A DNA stretch of 64,000 nucleotides from Amborella trichopoda (taxonomy: Eukaryota > Streptophyta > Magnoliopsida > Amborellales > Amborellaceae), in the NCBI RefSeq assembly GCF_000471905.2, contig NW_006497600.1:555024-619023 (forward strand). The letters are read 5' to 3'. The notes under the pieces were generated by a model that ran no database searches, was not told where the DNA came from, and worked only from the letters and a program-made list of their open reading frames with translations. Positions within the stretch are counted from its first letter, which is position 1. Each line of letters opens with the position of its first letter. The position numbers and the translations under genes are program-made. This document shows positions 60,101-64,000 of the stretch, piece after piece.

Positions 60101-61158
60101 TCTGATCCAGATTGGCCATTCATGATCCAGATCACCGCTTTGAATCCCAGAATCTATCATTGTCCATAAATTCATTGGTAGTTGATGACCCCAATAGAAG
60201 ACTAAGTCGTTCGCATATAATTGGGGTAGGAATCAGACGATTCTTCTAACAAAATTGCTTGATTCCCTAACACTCGCCATGTTCTCTCAAAGAACCAAGT
60301 GAGCCCCTCGGACTCAAATGCATTCATAGTTCTGATAAGGAACTAGATCAGCACCTCACCGGATCTGATCCAGATTGGCCATTCATGATCCAGATCACCG
60401 CTTTGAAATCCCCGAATCTATCATTGTCCATAAATTCATTGGAAGTTGATGACCCCAATAGAAGACTAAGATGTTCCTAAATGTAATTATAGCACATTTT
60501 CCCATATGAACAAATCCAACATTAAAAGCGTACCTTCTCATGCCCTTCTGCAGGCTTGGTAAAACGTTCAGCTTCGACATCATACTTCAAAACTCTAAAA
60601 CATTCCAGTCTTTCCTCAAGGAACAAAGCATAGGTACGAACCCAAGCAGAGCAATCCCAAGCTGCACAAGAATAATGTTTCCCAAACAATTATTAGAAGT
60701 ATATCATAATTTGGCTAGCCATTCAAAAGTTATACCACTCAGCAATAGCATGGTATGTGGTACACCAAAGGGCCATCCACCATTCATTATCCATGATAGA
60801 CAGCAAACATTAATCATAGCAGGACCGAATGGGAAATTCATCTCCATAGCATCGATATCTGCTGCCCATAGAGAATGGAGGGTGGACAAACTTTTATTCT
60901 ACTATTTTTTTTGATGGATTATTTGAGTACCATATATATTGGTATACGTTCCTAATGAGAAATGTGACTGTAACATGATTACGAATCTGGAAAAATAGAT
61001 TTGGGTACAGGAAACCAACCAATTGGACCAGAGTCATCCTTAAAATTAGATAACTGGAGTATATGGGCCCTGTGGGAGAAATTAAGCAGTTCCTCACGAA
61101 AAGTAGGGTCACCTTCCCGTAGAGTCCTATGGATAACTATGAGTGTTTTCAGTGCCAC
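28059..61158 (-). CDS. ANTH-domain clathrin assembly protein (AP180/PICALM-like), 12 exons, 5' end outside window
   Basis: Endocytic adaptor that binds plasma-membrane phosphoinositides through its N-terminal ANTH domain and recruits clathrin and accessory proteins. Exons in transcript order: 61158-61020, 60661-60534, 55650-55558, 55403-55353, 54950-54885, 54783-54718, 54599-54519, 54414-54334, 38327-38163, 38085-38010, 35520-35396, 28421-28059. All join in frame with GT-AG borders, giving 477 residues. The first eight exons are ANTH ([52 protein letters not shown]). The tail has DLLGLN, WELALVT, one DPF and three NPF motifs, the kind bound by clathrin, AP-2 and EH domains. About 70-75 N-terminal residues, with the lipid-binding start MGT...RKAYGALKD of the family, lie beyond 64000. 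The best remembered match is Arabidopsis At5g35200. Exons are inferred by similarity. Confidence 0.94.
28660..29046. repeat. Tandem duplication, about 197-bp unit
   Basis: Both copies carry GAAATTTCAAACATTTAGGG (28674 and 28871), TTTGAGCTTAATTTGAT and AAAATATGATATACA in the same order with several small differences. Confidence 0.82.
29535..29660. repeat. CCTAGGCGG-type GC-rich repeat fragment
   Basis: CAGCCGCCAAGCCACCTAG and several GCCTAGGC words, as in the MITEs at 1596 and 2527. Ends not resolved. Confidence 0.5.
30217..30597. mobile_element. MITE family M copy F, reverse orientation
   Basis: Left part TAAGGTTGCAACCTTAAAAA, right part CCTTGCACATACCACACCC; the interior order is reversed relative to copy D. 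It lies within TA-rich DNA that hides the target duplication, and is diverged from the other copies. Confidence 0.65.
30595..30631. repeat. (TA)n(CA)n microsatellite
   Basis: Alternating TA followed by about ten CA units, directly next to MITE copy F. Confidence 0.85.
31220..32755 (+). mobile_element. 5'-truncated L1 LINE (zf-RVT and RNase H part)
   Basis: The coding remnant begins [13 protein letters not shown] (near 31230), continues with the zinc-binding region [20 protein letters not shown] at about 31683 and an RNase H-like domain ([20 protein letters not shown] near 32085). It ends in a poly(A) run at 32745-32755 after sequence matching the 3' UTR of the larger L1 at 43311-50054 (GACC-TGCCTGTGGGT). 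Stops and shifts break it. It lies in the last intron of the ANTH gene, antisense to it. Confidence 0.9.
32756..35395. other. Remainder of the last ANTH intron
   Basis: A CCTAGGCAGCGGTGCCTAGG fragment sits at 32895-32945, relative of the GC-rich MITEs. Otherwise AT-rich DNA without a gene or clear repeat. The short open frames at 33418-33992 and 34235-34651 do not look like proteins. Confidence 0.5.
35396..35520 (-). CDS. ANTH gene exon: [14 protein letters not shown]
   Basis: Donor AAACTG|GTTTGT. The acceptor is the tandem TAGCAG, so the exon can start at 35520 or 35517 without changing the frame. It encodes [20 protein letters not shown], then [20 protein letters not shown]. Confidence 0.9.
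35945..36090. repeat. 73-bp tandem duplication in the left arm
   Basis: ACTGAGTCC...CCAAATTC occurs at 35945 and again at 36018 with a few substitutions. The right arm has a single copy. Confidence 0.75.
36099..36149. repeat. (CA)n(CT)n compound microsatellite
   Basis: About ten CA units followed by about fifteen CT units, then a short GCGTGCACACACAC run to 36175. Confidence 0.95.
36792..37619 (+). mobile_element. RTE-type LINE fragment with perfect 16-bp target duplication
   Basis: Decayed 3' part of an [27 protein letters not shown] (reverse transcriptase), then [20 protein letters not shown] and [13 protein letters not shown] (thumb/C-terminal part), ending VADPK*LG and a GAATGATGA tail. 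ATCACATGGCAATACA flanks it at 36776-36791 and 37620-37635, identical in both. Frames are broken. 828 bp. Confidence 0.92.
37721..37790. repeat. (GT)n(GA)n compound microsatellite
   Basis: Runs of GT followed by GA, a reverse-complement counterpart of the tract at 36099-36149. Confidence 0.95.
38010..38085 (-). CDS. ANTH gene exon: [20 protein letters not shown]
   Basis: Acceptor TTTTGTAG, donor CCCTCTG|GTAAGTT. 76 bp ending with one base of a split codon. [13 protein letters not shown] is conserved in the family. It is only 77 bp from the previous exon. Confidence 0.92.
38163..38327 (-). CDS. ANTH gene exon: [11 protein letters not shown] and proline-rich linker
   Basis: Acceptor TTGATTCAG, donor TTGTTG|GTCGGT. 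55 codons starting [20 protein letters not shown] and ending VPVDTGDLL. Acid and proline rich, so probably unstructured. The DLL end joins GLN of the next exon to make a possible clathrin-binding DLLGLN. Confidence 0.88.
38328..41708. other. First part of the 16-kb ANTH intron
   Basis: AT-rich DNA. TGTAAGT-ACATCATTCATA words occur twice (39130-39155 and 39198-39215) as a small tandem duplication of about 67 bp. GATC-rich decayed repeat lies at 40080-40260. No gene, RNA or intact element was recognised. Confidence 0.5.
41709..42194 (-). repeat. 3' LTR of the gypsy element
   Basis: Shares TTCCAGAGCAAAGCTCTC, CTCCTTACAACCCTCTT and AATAAACC-TGAAAATCCCC with 50070-50400, in the same order and orientation. 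About 75 bp longer than the other LTR, including a 20-bp local duplication (ACAAGCAATCTGTTG). Confidence 0.82.
42496..43200 (-). pseudogene. Gypsy gag remnant
   Basis: Minus-strand fragments [32 protein letters not shown] and [20 protein letters not shown] resemble the capsid region of plant Ty3/gypsy gag. Stops and at least one frameshift separate them. Confidence 0.6.
43250..43261 (-). promoter_or_regulatory. Primer-binding site of the gypsy element
   Basis: TGGTATCAGAGC on the minus strand, three bases after the LTR end, matching the usual plant tRNA-iMet site exactly. Confidence 0.88.
43265..43310 (-). repeat. Gypsy 5' LTR, inner fragment
   Basis: TGATGTAGGAAATTTGAAGA onward on the + strand, matching 41709-41750. 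The LTR stops at the L1 junction and continues near 50055. Confidence 0.82.
43591..47400 (-). pseudogene. L1 ORF2 (endonuclease, reverse transcriptase, RNase H), broken
   Basis: Endonuclease: [12 protein letters not shown] and [13 protein letters not shown] (about 47300-47170), then [20 protein letters not shown]. Reverse transcriptase: [20 protein letters not shown] (46130), [14 protein letters not shown] (45890), [19 protein letters not shown] (45720) and the catalytic YADD at about 45575, just after a stop. Then [20 protein letters not shown], the zf-RVT region, [20 protein letters not shown] (44200) and the RNase H part [20 protein letters not shown] (43985). Stops and frameshifts separate the blocks, so no product is expected. 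Confidence 0.9.
47460..48560. repeat. Purine/G-rich tract inside the L1
   Basis: About 1.1 kb that is strongly G and A rich on the + strand, with many GGGG runs (for example near 47560, 47917-47935 and 48078-48102). On the minus strand it codes Pro/Ser-rich sequence between the ORF1-like domain and the endonuclease. No regular unit length. Confidence 0.7.
48600..50000 (-). pseudogene. L1 ORF1-like region (DUF4283 type)
   Basis: Minus-strand frame at 49630-49085 includes [40 protein letters not shown] and [13 protein letters not shown], similar to the gag-like ORF1 of plant L1 elements. Proline-rich segments precede (49880-49680) and follow. Broken by shifts. Confidence 0.65.
50055..50418 (-). 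repeat. Gypsy 5' LTR, outer fragment
   Basis: The remainder of the LTR split by the L1. On the minus strand it begins TGATGTAGAAGCAAATGAC and contains the same word order as 41750-42190. Confidence 0.82.
50419..50742. repeat. 102-bp tandem duplication
   Basis: TAAGACCTGGCTAA at 50545 and 50647 starts two copies that also share TGTAAAATTTACTTGACAAA and TATATCTTTATTGTGTTC. The rest of the interval is unassigned. Confidence 0.78.
50743..51345 (-). mobile_element. RTE-type LINE fragment
   Basis: Minus strand: [20 protein letters not shown] at the left of its frame, down to [10 protein letters not shown] and a (GAT)n tail seen as ATCATCATCATC at 50743-50754. Only the last 600 bp of an RTE element, with broken frames. 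Confidence 0.87.
51421..51649. mobile_element. Hairpin MITE with perfect 9-bp target duplication
   Basis: 229 bp. Arms of about 57 bp: GGGATTGTCTACAAAGAGAT at left, and the right arm is its complement ending TTTGTAGACAATCCC. The arms differ at only a few places. TTTATATAT flanks both sides exactly (51412-51420 and 51650-51658). A 9-bp duplication fits a Mutator-like origin. No coding sequence. Confidence 0.88.
51678..51703. repeat. (ATC)n microsatellite, tail of the RTE element
   Basis: Eight or nine ATC units. Short simple-repeat tails instead of poly(A) are usual for RTE LINEs, and the other RTE copies here end in GAT/ATG-rich sequence too. Confidence 0.9.
51678..54057 (-). mobile_element. 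RTE-type LINE, 5'-truncated
   Basis: Minus strand, about 2.4 kb. From upstream: [14 protein letters not shown]...[20 protein letters not shown] (53990-53760, linker after the endonuclease), [14 protein letters not shown] and [15 protein letters not shown] (52880-52740, reverse transcriptase), [15 protein letters not shown] (FADD changed to FADN, near 52490), then [20 protein letters not shown] (52060) and a (ATC)8 tail at 51678-51703 on the + strand. Frames are broken. The host exon 54334-54414 lies 280 bp away. Confidence 0.9.
54334..54414 (-). CDS. ANTH gene exon: [20 protein letters not shown]
   Basis: Acceptor CTTTTGCAG, donor CCCCTA|GTAAGTG. 27 codons closing the ANTH domain. The next exon is 16 kb away. 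Confidence 0.93.
54519..54599 (-). CDS. ANTH gene exon: [17 protein letters not shown]
   Basis: Acceptor TTTGCAG, donor CGAGAG|GTATGC. 27 codons, [20 protein letters not shown] onward to FPSLRE. Confidence 0.94.
54718..54783 (-). CDS. ANTH gene exon: [20 protein letters not shown]
   Basis: Acceptor GTTACAG, donor CAGCAG|GTTACAG. 22 codons. FFEMPRHEA is a hallmark of plant ANTH proteins. Confidence 0.94.
54885..54950 (-). CDS. ANTH gene exon: [20 protein letters not shown]
   Basis: Acceptor TTTTCAG, donor GACAAG|GTATTG. 22 codons, highly conserved in the family. Confidence 0.93.
55353..55403 (-). CDS. ANTH gene exon: [17 protein letters not shown]
   Basis: Acceptor ATTCAG, donor GCTTTG|GTATG. 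A 17-codon exon in the same frame as its neighbours. Confidence 0.92.
55558..55650 (-). CDS. ANTH gene exon: [20 protein letters not shown]
   Basis: Acceptor CTTGTAG, donor TGCCAG|GTAGTC. 93 bp, 31 codons, starting [16 protein letters not shown] and ending RLVGCQ. Confidence 0.93.
55733..55818. repeat. Small tandem duplication next to an ANTH exon
   Basis: CATATACTGTTCCTGGGAAC with CCCCACTCTACT occurs at about 55731 and again at 55789, period about 58 bp, within 100 bp of exon 55558-55650. Confidence 0.75.
55898..56311. repeat. 203-bp tandem duplication
   Basis: Copy 1 at 55898-56100 and copy 2 at 56101-56311 both run from CTTGTTGTGAGTTATCTCCC to CACCTCCCTTGGTGT. Copy 2 has an extra ACCTTACTAT-type stutter of about ten bases. 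Confidence 0.9.
56316..56753 (-). pseudogene. Possible LINE zf-RVT remnant
   Basis: A 145-codon minus-strand frame. [20 protein letters not shown] with GEIWNAI resembles the Cys-His region and W of LINE zf-RVT domains, with some Cys lost, and [13 protein letters not shown] may be the decayed W-x-x-RN end. No other LINE part was found next to it. Confidence 0.4.
56754..57480. other. Unassigned intron DNA
   Basis: 56860-57250 has a higher GC content than its surroundings and translates to Asp/Glu/Gln-rich pieces ([18 protein letters not shown]). It could be a transposase tail, but I could not confirm a family. Confidence 0.35.
57480..59830. repeat. Cluster of decayed GATC/GGC-rich repeats in an ANTH intron
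   Basis: At least five stretches (about 57520-57720, 58220-58400, 58640-58730, 59000-59060, 59205-59345, 59510-59650) share TTTTAAAAC-type starts with words such as GATCGGC, CCGGATTGG, GGCAATC and TCCAATGGAGG in variable order. They look like several generations of one repeat family. Borders are not clear. Confidence 0.5.
59956..60480. repeat. 264-bp tandem duplication upstream of an ANTH exon
   Basis: Copies at 59956-60219 and 60220-60480 run from ATTGGGGTAGGAATCA to CCCCAATAGAAGACTAAG. They differ at only a handful of positions (for example CTCGAATG versus CTCAAATG), so the event is young compared with the surrounding repeats. Confidence 0.92.
60534..60661 (-). CDS. ANTH gene exon: [20 protein letters not shown]
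   Basis: Acceptor TTGTGCAG, donor GAGAAG|GTACGC. 128 bp completing the split Ala codon. It encodes [20 protein letters not shown], then [14 protein letters not shown], and ends PAEGHEK. Confidence 0.93.
60662..61019. other. ANTH intron of 358 bp
   Basis: Ordinary AT-rich intron with consensus borders. No repeat seen. Confidence 0.85.
61020..61158 (-). CDS. ANTH gene exon: [20 protein letters not shown]
   Basis: Acceptor TTTTAG, donor CCAATTG|GTTGG. 139 bp, starts in phase 0 and ends with one base of an Ala codon. It encodes the middle of the ANTH helical bundle, ending NFKDDSGPI. Confidence 0.92.
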
Positions 61159-61815
61159 CTAAAAGATGCCAACAAACAGAAGAATGAGAATTATTTACTT
61201 ATAAAATGAGAAAAAGAATAAGAAACTGAGGCCAATGATTGAAAATAAAGGTAGAATATATGGCCAAAGTGAAGAAAAAGAATCAATCCAAATACAATGG
61301 ACGCATATAATCACTATATCAACATTATCTCAAACAAATAATAGTATAACAAATAGCCAATCCTTTAGAAATAATGCCAATGCCAGAGTTTCCCTATGCT
61401 GGAGTTTCCCTAAGCAAATGGAAGTAGGTCGAGTAATACCACAATCCAATGATATGATATGAAGTATACCAAAGGGGTATTCACCGCACTTTCCCAATGA
61501 CAAATGGAGGAGAGGATCTATGATTGACAGAACATCCTTTGTACCCTGCTACGGTTCACCCTCAATATCAATCAGCAAAAATGGAGGCTACATATTCCCT
61601 TCAAAGTCTCAAGTATCGTATGCCAAACTCCATTGGATTATGGTACGCCTTCCCTCAGAAATATATGTTGATAGGCAGACAAGAAAACGATCAAGTCACG
61701 ATAAACTGTGTTTACTAGAGAAATTTTATCAGTCCATGACCCAGCAATCAACTTCATAAAAAGTTCATTTGTGGGCTACGATATTGTTTCGACAATTGCT
61801 TAATATAACTCTATT
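61159..61815. other. 5'-most visible ANTH intron, proximal part
   Basis: Shares pieces with the intron at 60680-60890 (GTACGCC/ACACCAAAGGG, CATTCACC-type words), suggesting a decayed local duplication. No exon recognised. Confidence 0.4.
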
Positions 61816-61839
61816 ATCTATAAAAATAAAGAGTTTATT

Positions 61840-63470
61840 TTTAACGAAAGATGATGAGGTCAACGAAAGGTGGAGAATCTATTTTCAAAAATTATTAAAT
61901 GACGAACACAATGGGAACATAGTAATAGAAGGGACTGTTAGTACAAGCGATGGCAGAGGTAATAGATACATTTGTAAGATTAGGATGTCAGAAGTAAAAG
62001 ACGCTTTGAAAAGGATAAAGATAGAAAGGCTTTAGGACCAGAAGCATGCCGATAGAGGTTTAGAAGTGCATAGGGGAAATAGACATTGACTGGCTGACGA
62101 AGCTGTTCAAGAAGGTATTGAGAATAATGAAAATGCCAGACAAATGGAGGAAAAGTATTGTGGTACCTATTTACAAGAACAAATGAGATATACAAATTGT
62201 GCAAACTATCGAGGGATCAAGCTTATGAGCCATACTATAAAGCCCTGGGAGAGAATCATTAAGCAACAACTAAGGCATGTAACGAGTGTATCTGAAAACC
62301 AATTTAGTTTTATGCCAGGAAGGTCAACAACTGAGGCAATTTTCCTACTTAGACAACTGATTGAGAAGTTTAAGGCGAAGGAAAAAGACCTCTACATGGT
62401 CTTTATTGATCTAGAGAAATCTTAAGATAGAGTACCTAGATATTTGATTTAGCGGATGTTGGAAAAGAAAGGCATCTCTAGACATTTCATCGGCTTGGTG
62501 AGAGATATATACAATGGAGCGGTAACTAGTGTACGAGCAACTAGTGGAGAGACGAGTAAGTTTTCAATGACAATAAGTTTACATTAAGGGTCAGCATTGA
62601 ACTCGTAACTCTTTATCTTAGTTATGGACGACTTAACTAGGAACCTACAGGATCAGGTACCATGATGCATGTTGTTCGCAGATGACATTGTTTTGATTGA
62701 TGAGACCCGAAACGGCATCAACACAAAGTTAGAACTTTGGAGGGATGCCCTAGAATCCAAATGTTTTAAAATTAGTCGGACTAAGACAGAATATATGGAG
62801 TGCAAGTTTAGTAACAATAGGAGTAGAAACGAGGAAGTAGTTAAGATTGACGGCCATGAAGTACAAAAAAGACCGCACTTTGGATACCTTGGGTCAATAA
62901 TCCAAAAAAATGGAGAGATCGAGGAAGATGTAACACACAAAATTAGAGCTGAGTGGGGCGAAGTGGAGATGTGCAACAGGAATTTTATGTGATCACCGCA
63001 TACCAATGAAGCTGAAGGGCAAGTTCTATAGGACAGCAGTGAGACTAGCTTTGCTCTGGAATGTTGGGCGGACAAAAAACAATATACCCATGAAATGAGT
63101 ATAACAGAGATGAGGATGCTGAGATGGATGAGTGGCAAGACAAGAAGGGATAGAATTCAAAATGAAACTATTCGAGAGAATTTAAGCGTGGCACCAATAG
63201 GCGATAAAATGAGCAAGAGTAGACTTAGGTGGGCGGGCCATATGTGGCACCGACTAAGTACAGCACCTGTAAGGAGGTGCGAGTTAGTTCAAGTGGAAGG
63301 ACTTAAAAAGGCAAGGGATAGGCCCAAAAGTACATAGTTGAAAGTAGTCCGAAAATATATGGGAACTTATTACCTCACTGAGGGTATGGCCTTTAATATA
63401 GTAGAATGGAGAACCAGGATTCATGCAGCTGACCCCAACTAATTGAGAGAAGGCTGAAATGATAATGATG
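61840..63470 (+). mobile_element. RTE-type LINE, 5'-truncated, with long target duplication
   Basis: 1.63 kb on the + strand. [20 protein letters not shown], then [53 protein letters not shown] (intact FADD near 62670), [37 protein letters not shown] and IHAADPN, ending in ATGATAATGATG. Flanks at 61816-61839 and 63471-63494 match at 21 of 24 positions (ATCTATAAAAATAA versus ATCTACAAAAATAA at the start). Several stops. Confidence 0.92.
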
Positions 63471-63494
63471 ATCTACAAAAATAAGAAGTTTATT

Positions 63495-64000
63495 GGGAAG
63501 GGAAAATTGACTCCAAATTGTTAGTCACTTGAATGAGCCTTAGAGTATGATAGACATGGTGGATCACCCTTACCTAGCTCGGCAAATAACCATTTCTTGG
63601 AGGTGTTAAAATGGAGGCAGGAGCTCAAAATGGGAAATGGATGCATGTGTACTTAGTCAAGGATGAAATCCCCTTGCATAGAACTTATCAGAAATCTAAA
63701 CGACTAGATAATCCAAAGAACTACGCTAGTTGGGTTACACAAATACATGTTATATACAAAGACGAACACCTCCAAGTGCTTCACATGGCACTCCTATAAA
63801 ACCACCAGCTACAACATTGAGACCCCACCCTCCCCAAGGAAAAGTTTTTTTTTTAAAAAAAAGGATCAAGAACTGACAACTAGGAGCAATTACATGGTTT
63901 GCTACTATTTTGGAACTTTTGTAAACAAGAGTCCAGTTGGTACCAATTCCCAGCCAGTTTGGGCTGCCTAACCCAGGGTTGTTTGTTTCCCTATGAAACA
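63495..64000. other. Unassigned, presumably ANTH intron
   Basis: No ANTH N-terminal exon was recognised here. The next upstream exon should encode the start of the ANTH domain and must lie beyond the window. Confidence 0.5.

Overview
The window is nuclear DNA of a flowering plant. It is AT-rich and rich in introns, with conserved plant housekeeping exons, Ty1/copia, Ty3/gypsy, L1 and RTE retroelements, many short inverted-repeat transposons (MITEs) and GA/CT microsatellites. The species cannot be fixed from the sequence. The very long, transposon-filled introns would suit a basal eudicot or magnoliid, but that is a guess. There are three host genes, all partial in some way. No tRNA, rRNA, CRISPR array or bacterial-type operon was seen.

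Left part (1-8 kb): the last three exons of the condensin subunit CAP-H (kleisin) lie on the + strand at 1019-1155, 5905-6015 and 7603-7854. The 4.7-kb intron between the first two carries a cluster of MITEs, several with clear target-site duplications. Middle left (8-19 kb): MITEs and GA-rich satellite DNA surround a one-exon gene of the DUF4408/DUF761 family (minus strand, start at 12594). Its 3' end is lost in a 207-base assembly gap (11737-11943). At 19071-24510 there is a complete but mutated Ty1/copia element with two LTRs and the 5-bp duplication CAAAA.

Right part (28-64 kb): almost everything belongs to one minus-strand gene, an ANTH-domain clathrin assembly protein (AP180/PICALM-like, closest in my memory to Arabidopsis At5g35200). 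Twelve exons run from 61158 down to the stop at 28059; the first exon(s) lie beyond 64000. They join in frame to 477 residues with canonical GT-AG borders. The gene covers more than 33 kb because of its introns: 7.0 kb, 2.5 kb, 16.0 kb and 4.9 kb. The 16-kb intron holds an internally shortened Ty3/gypsy element whose LTR was split by a 6.7-kb L1 element, then two RTE-type LINE fragments and a hairpin MITE with a perfect 9-bp target duplication. Other introns hold an L1 tail, two more RTE fragments (one with a perfect 16-bp target duplication), a candidate long-inverted-repeat element with mirrored CA/CT microsatellites, and several 60-265-bp tandem duplications.

I see no sign of a new multi-gene system. 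The most notable things are the layered transposon insertions that can be read as a relative chronology, a non-autonomous family with long terminal inverted repeats and an internal 21-bp GGTCCGGCA-type repeat (two diverged copies), a MITE whose empty site is preserved in the neighbouring tandem repeat unit, and a NAGNAG tandem splice acceptor in the clathrin assembly gene.
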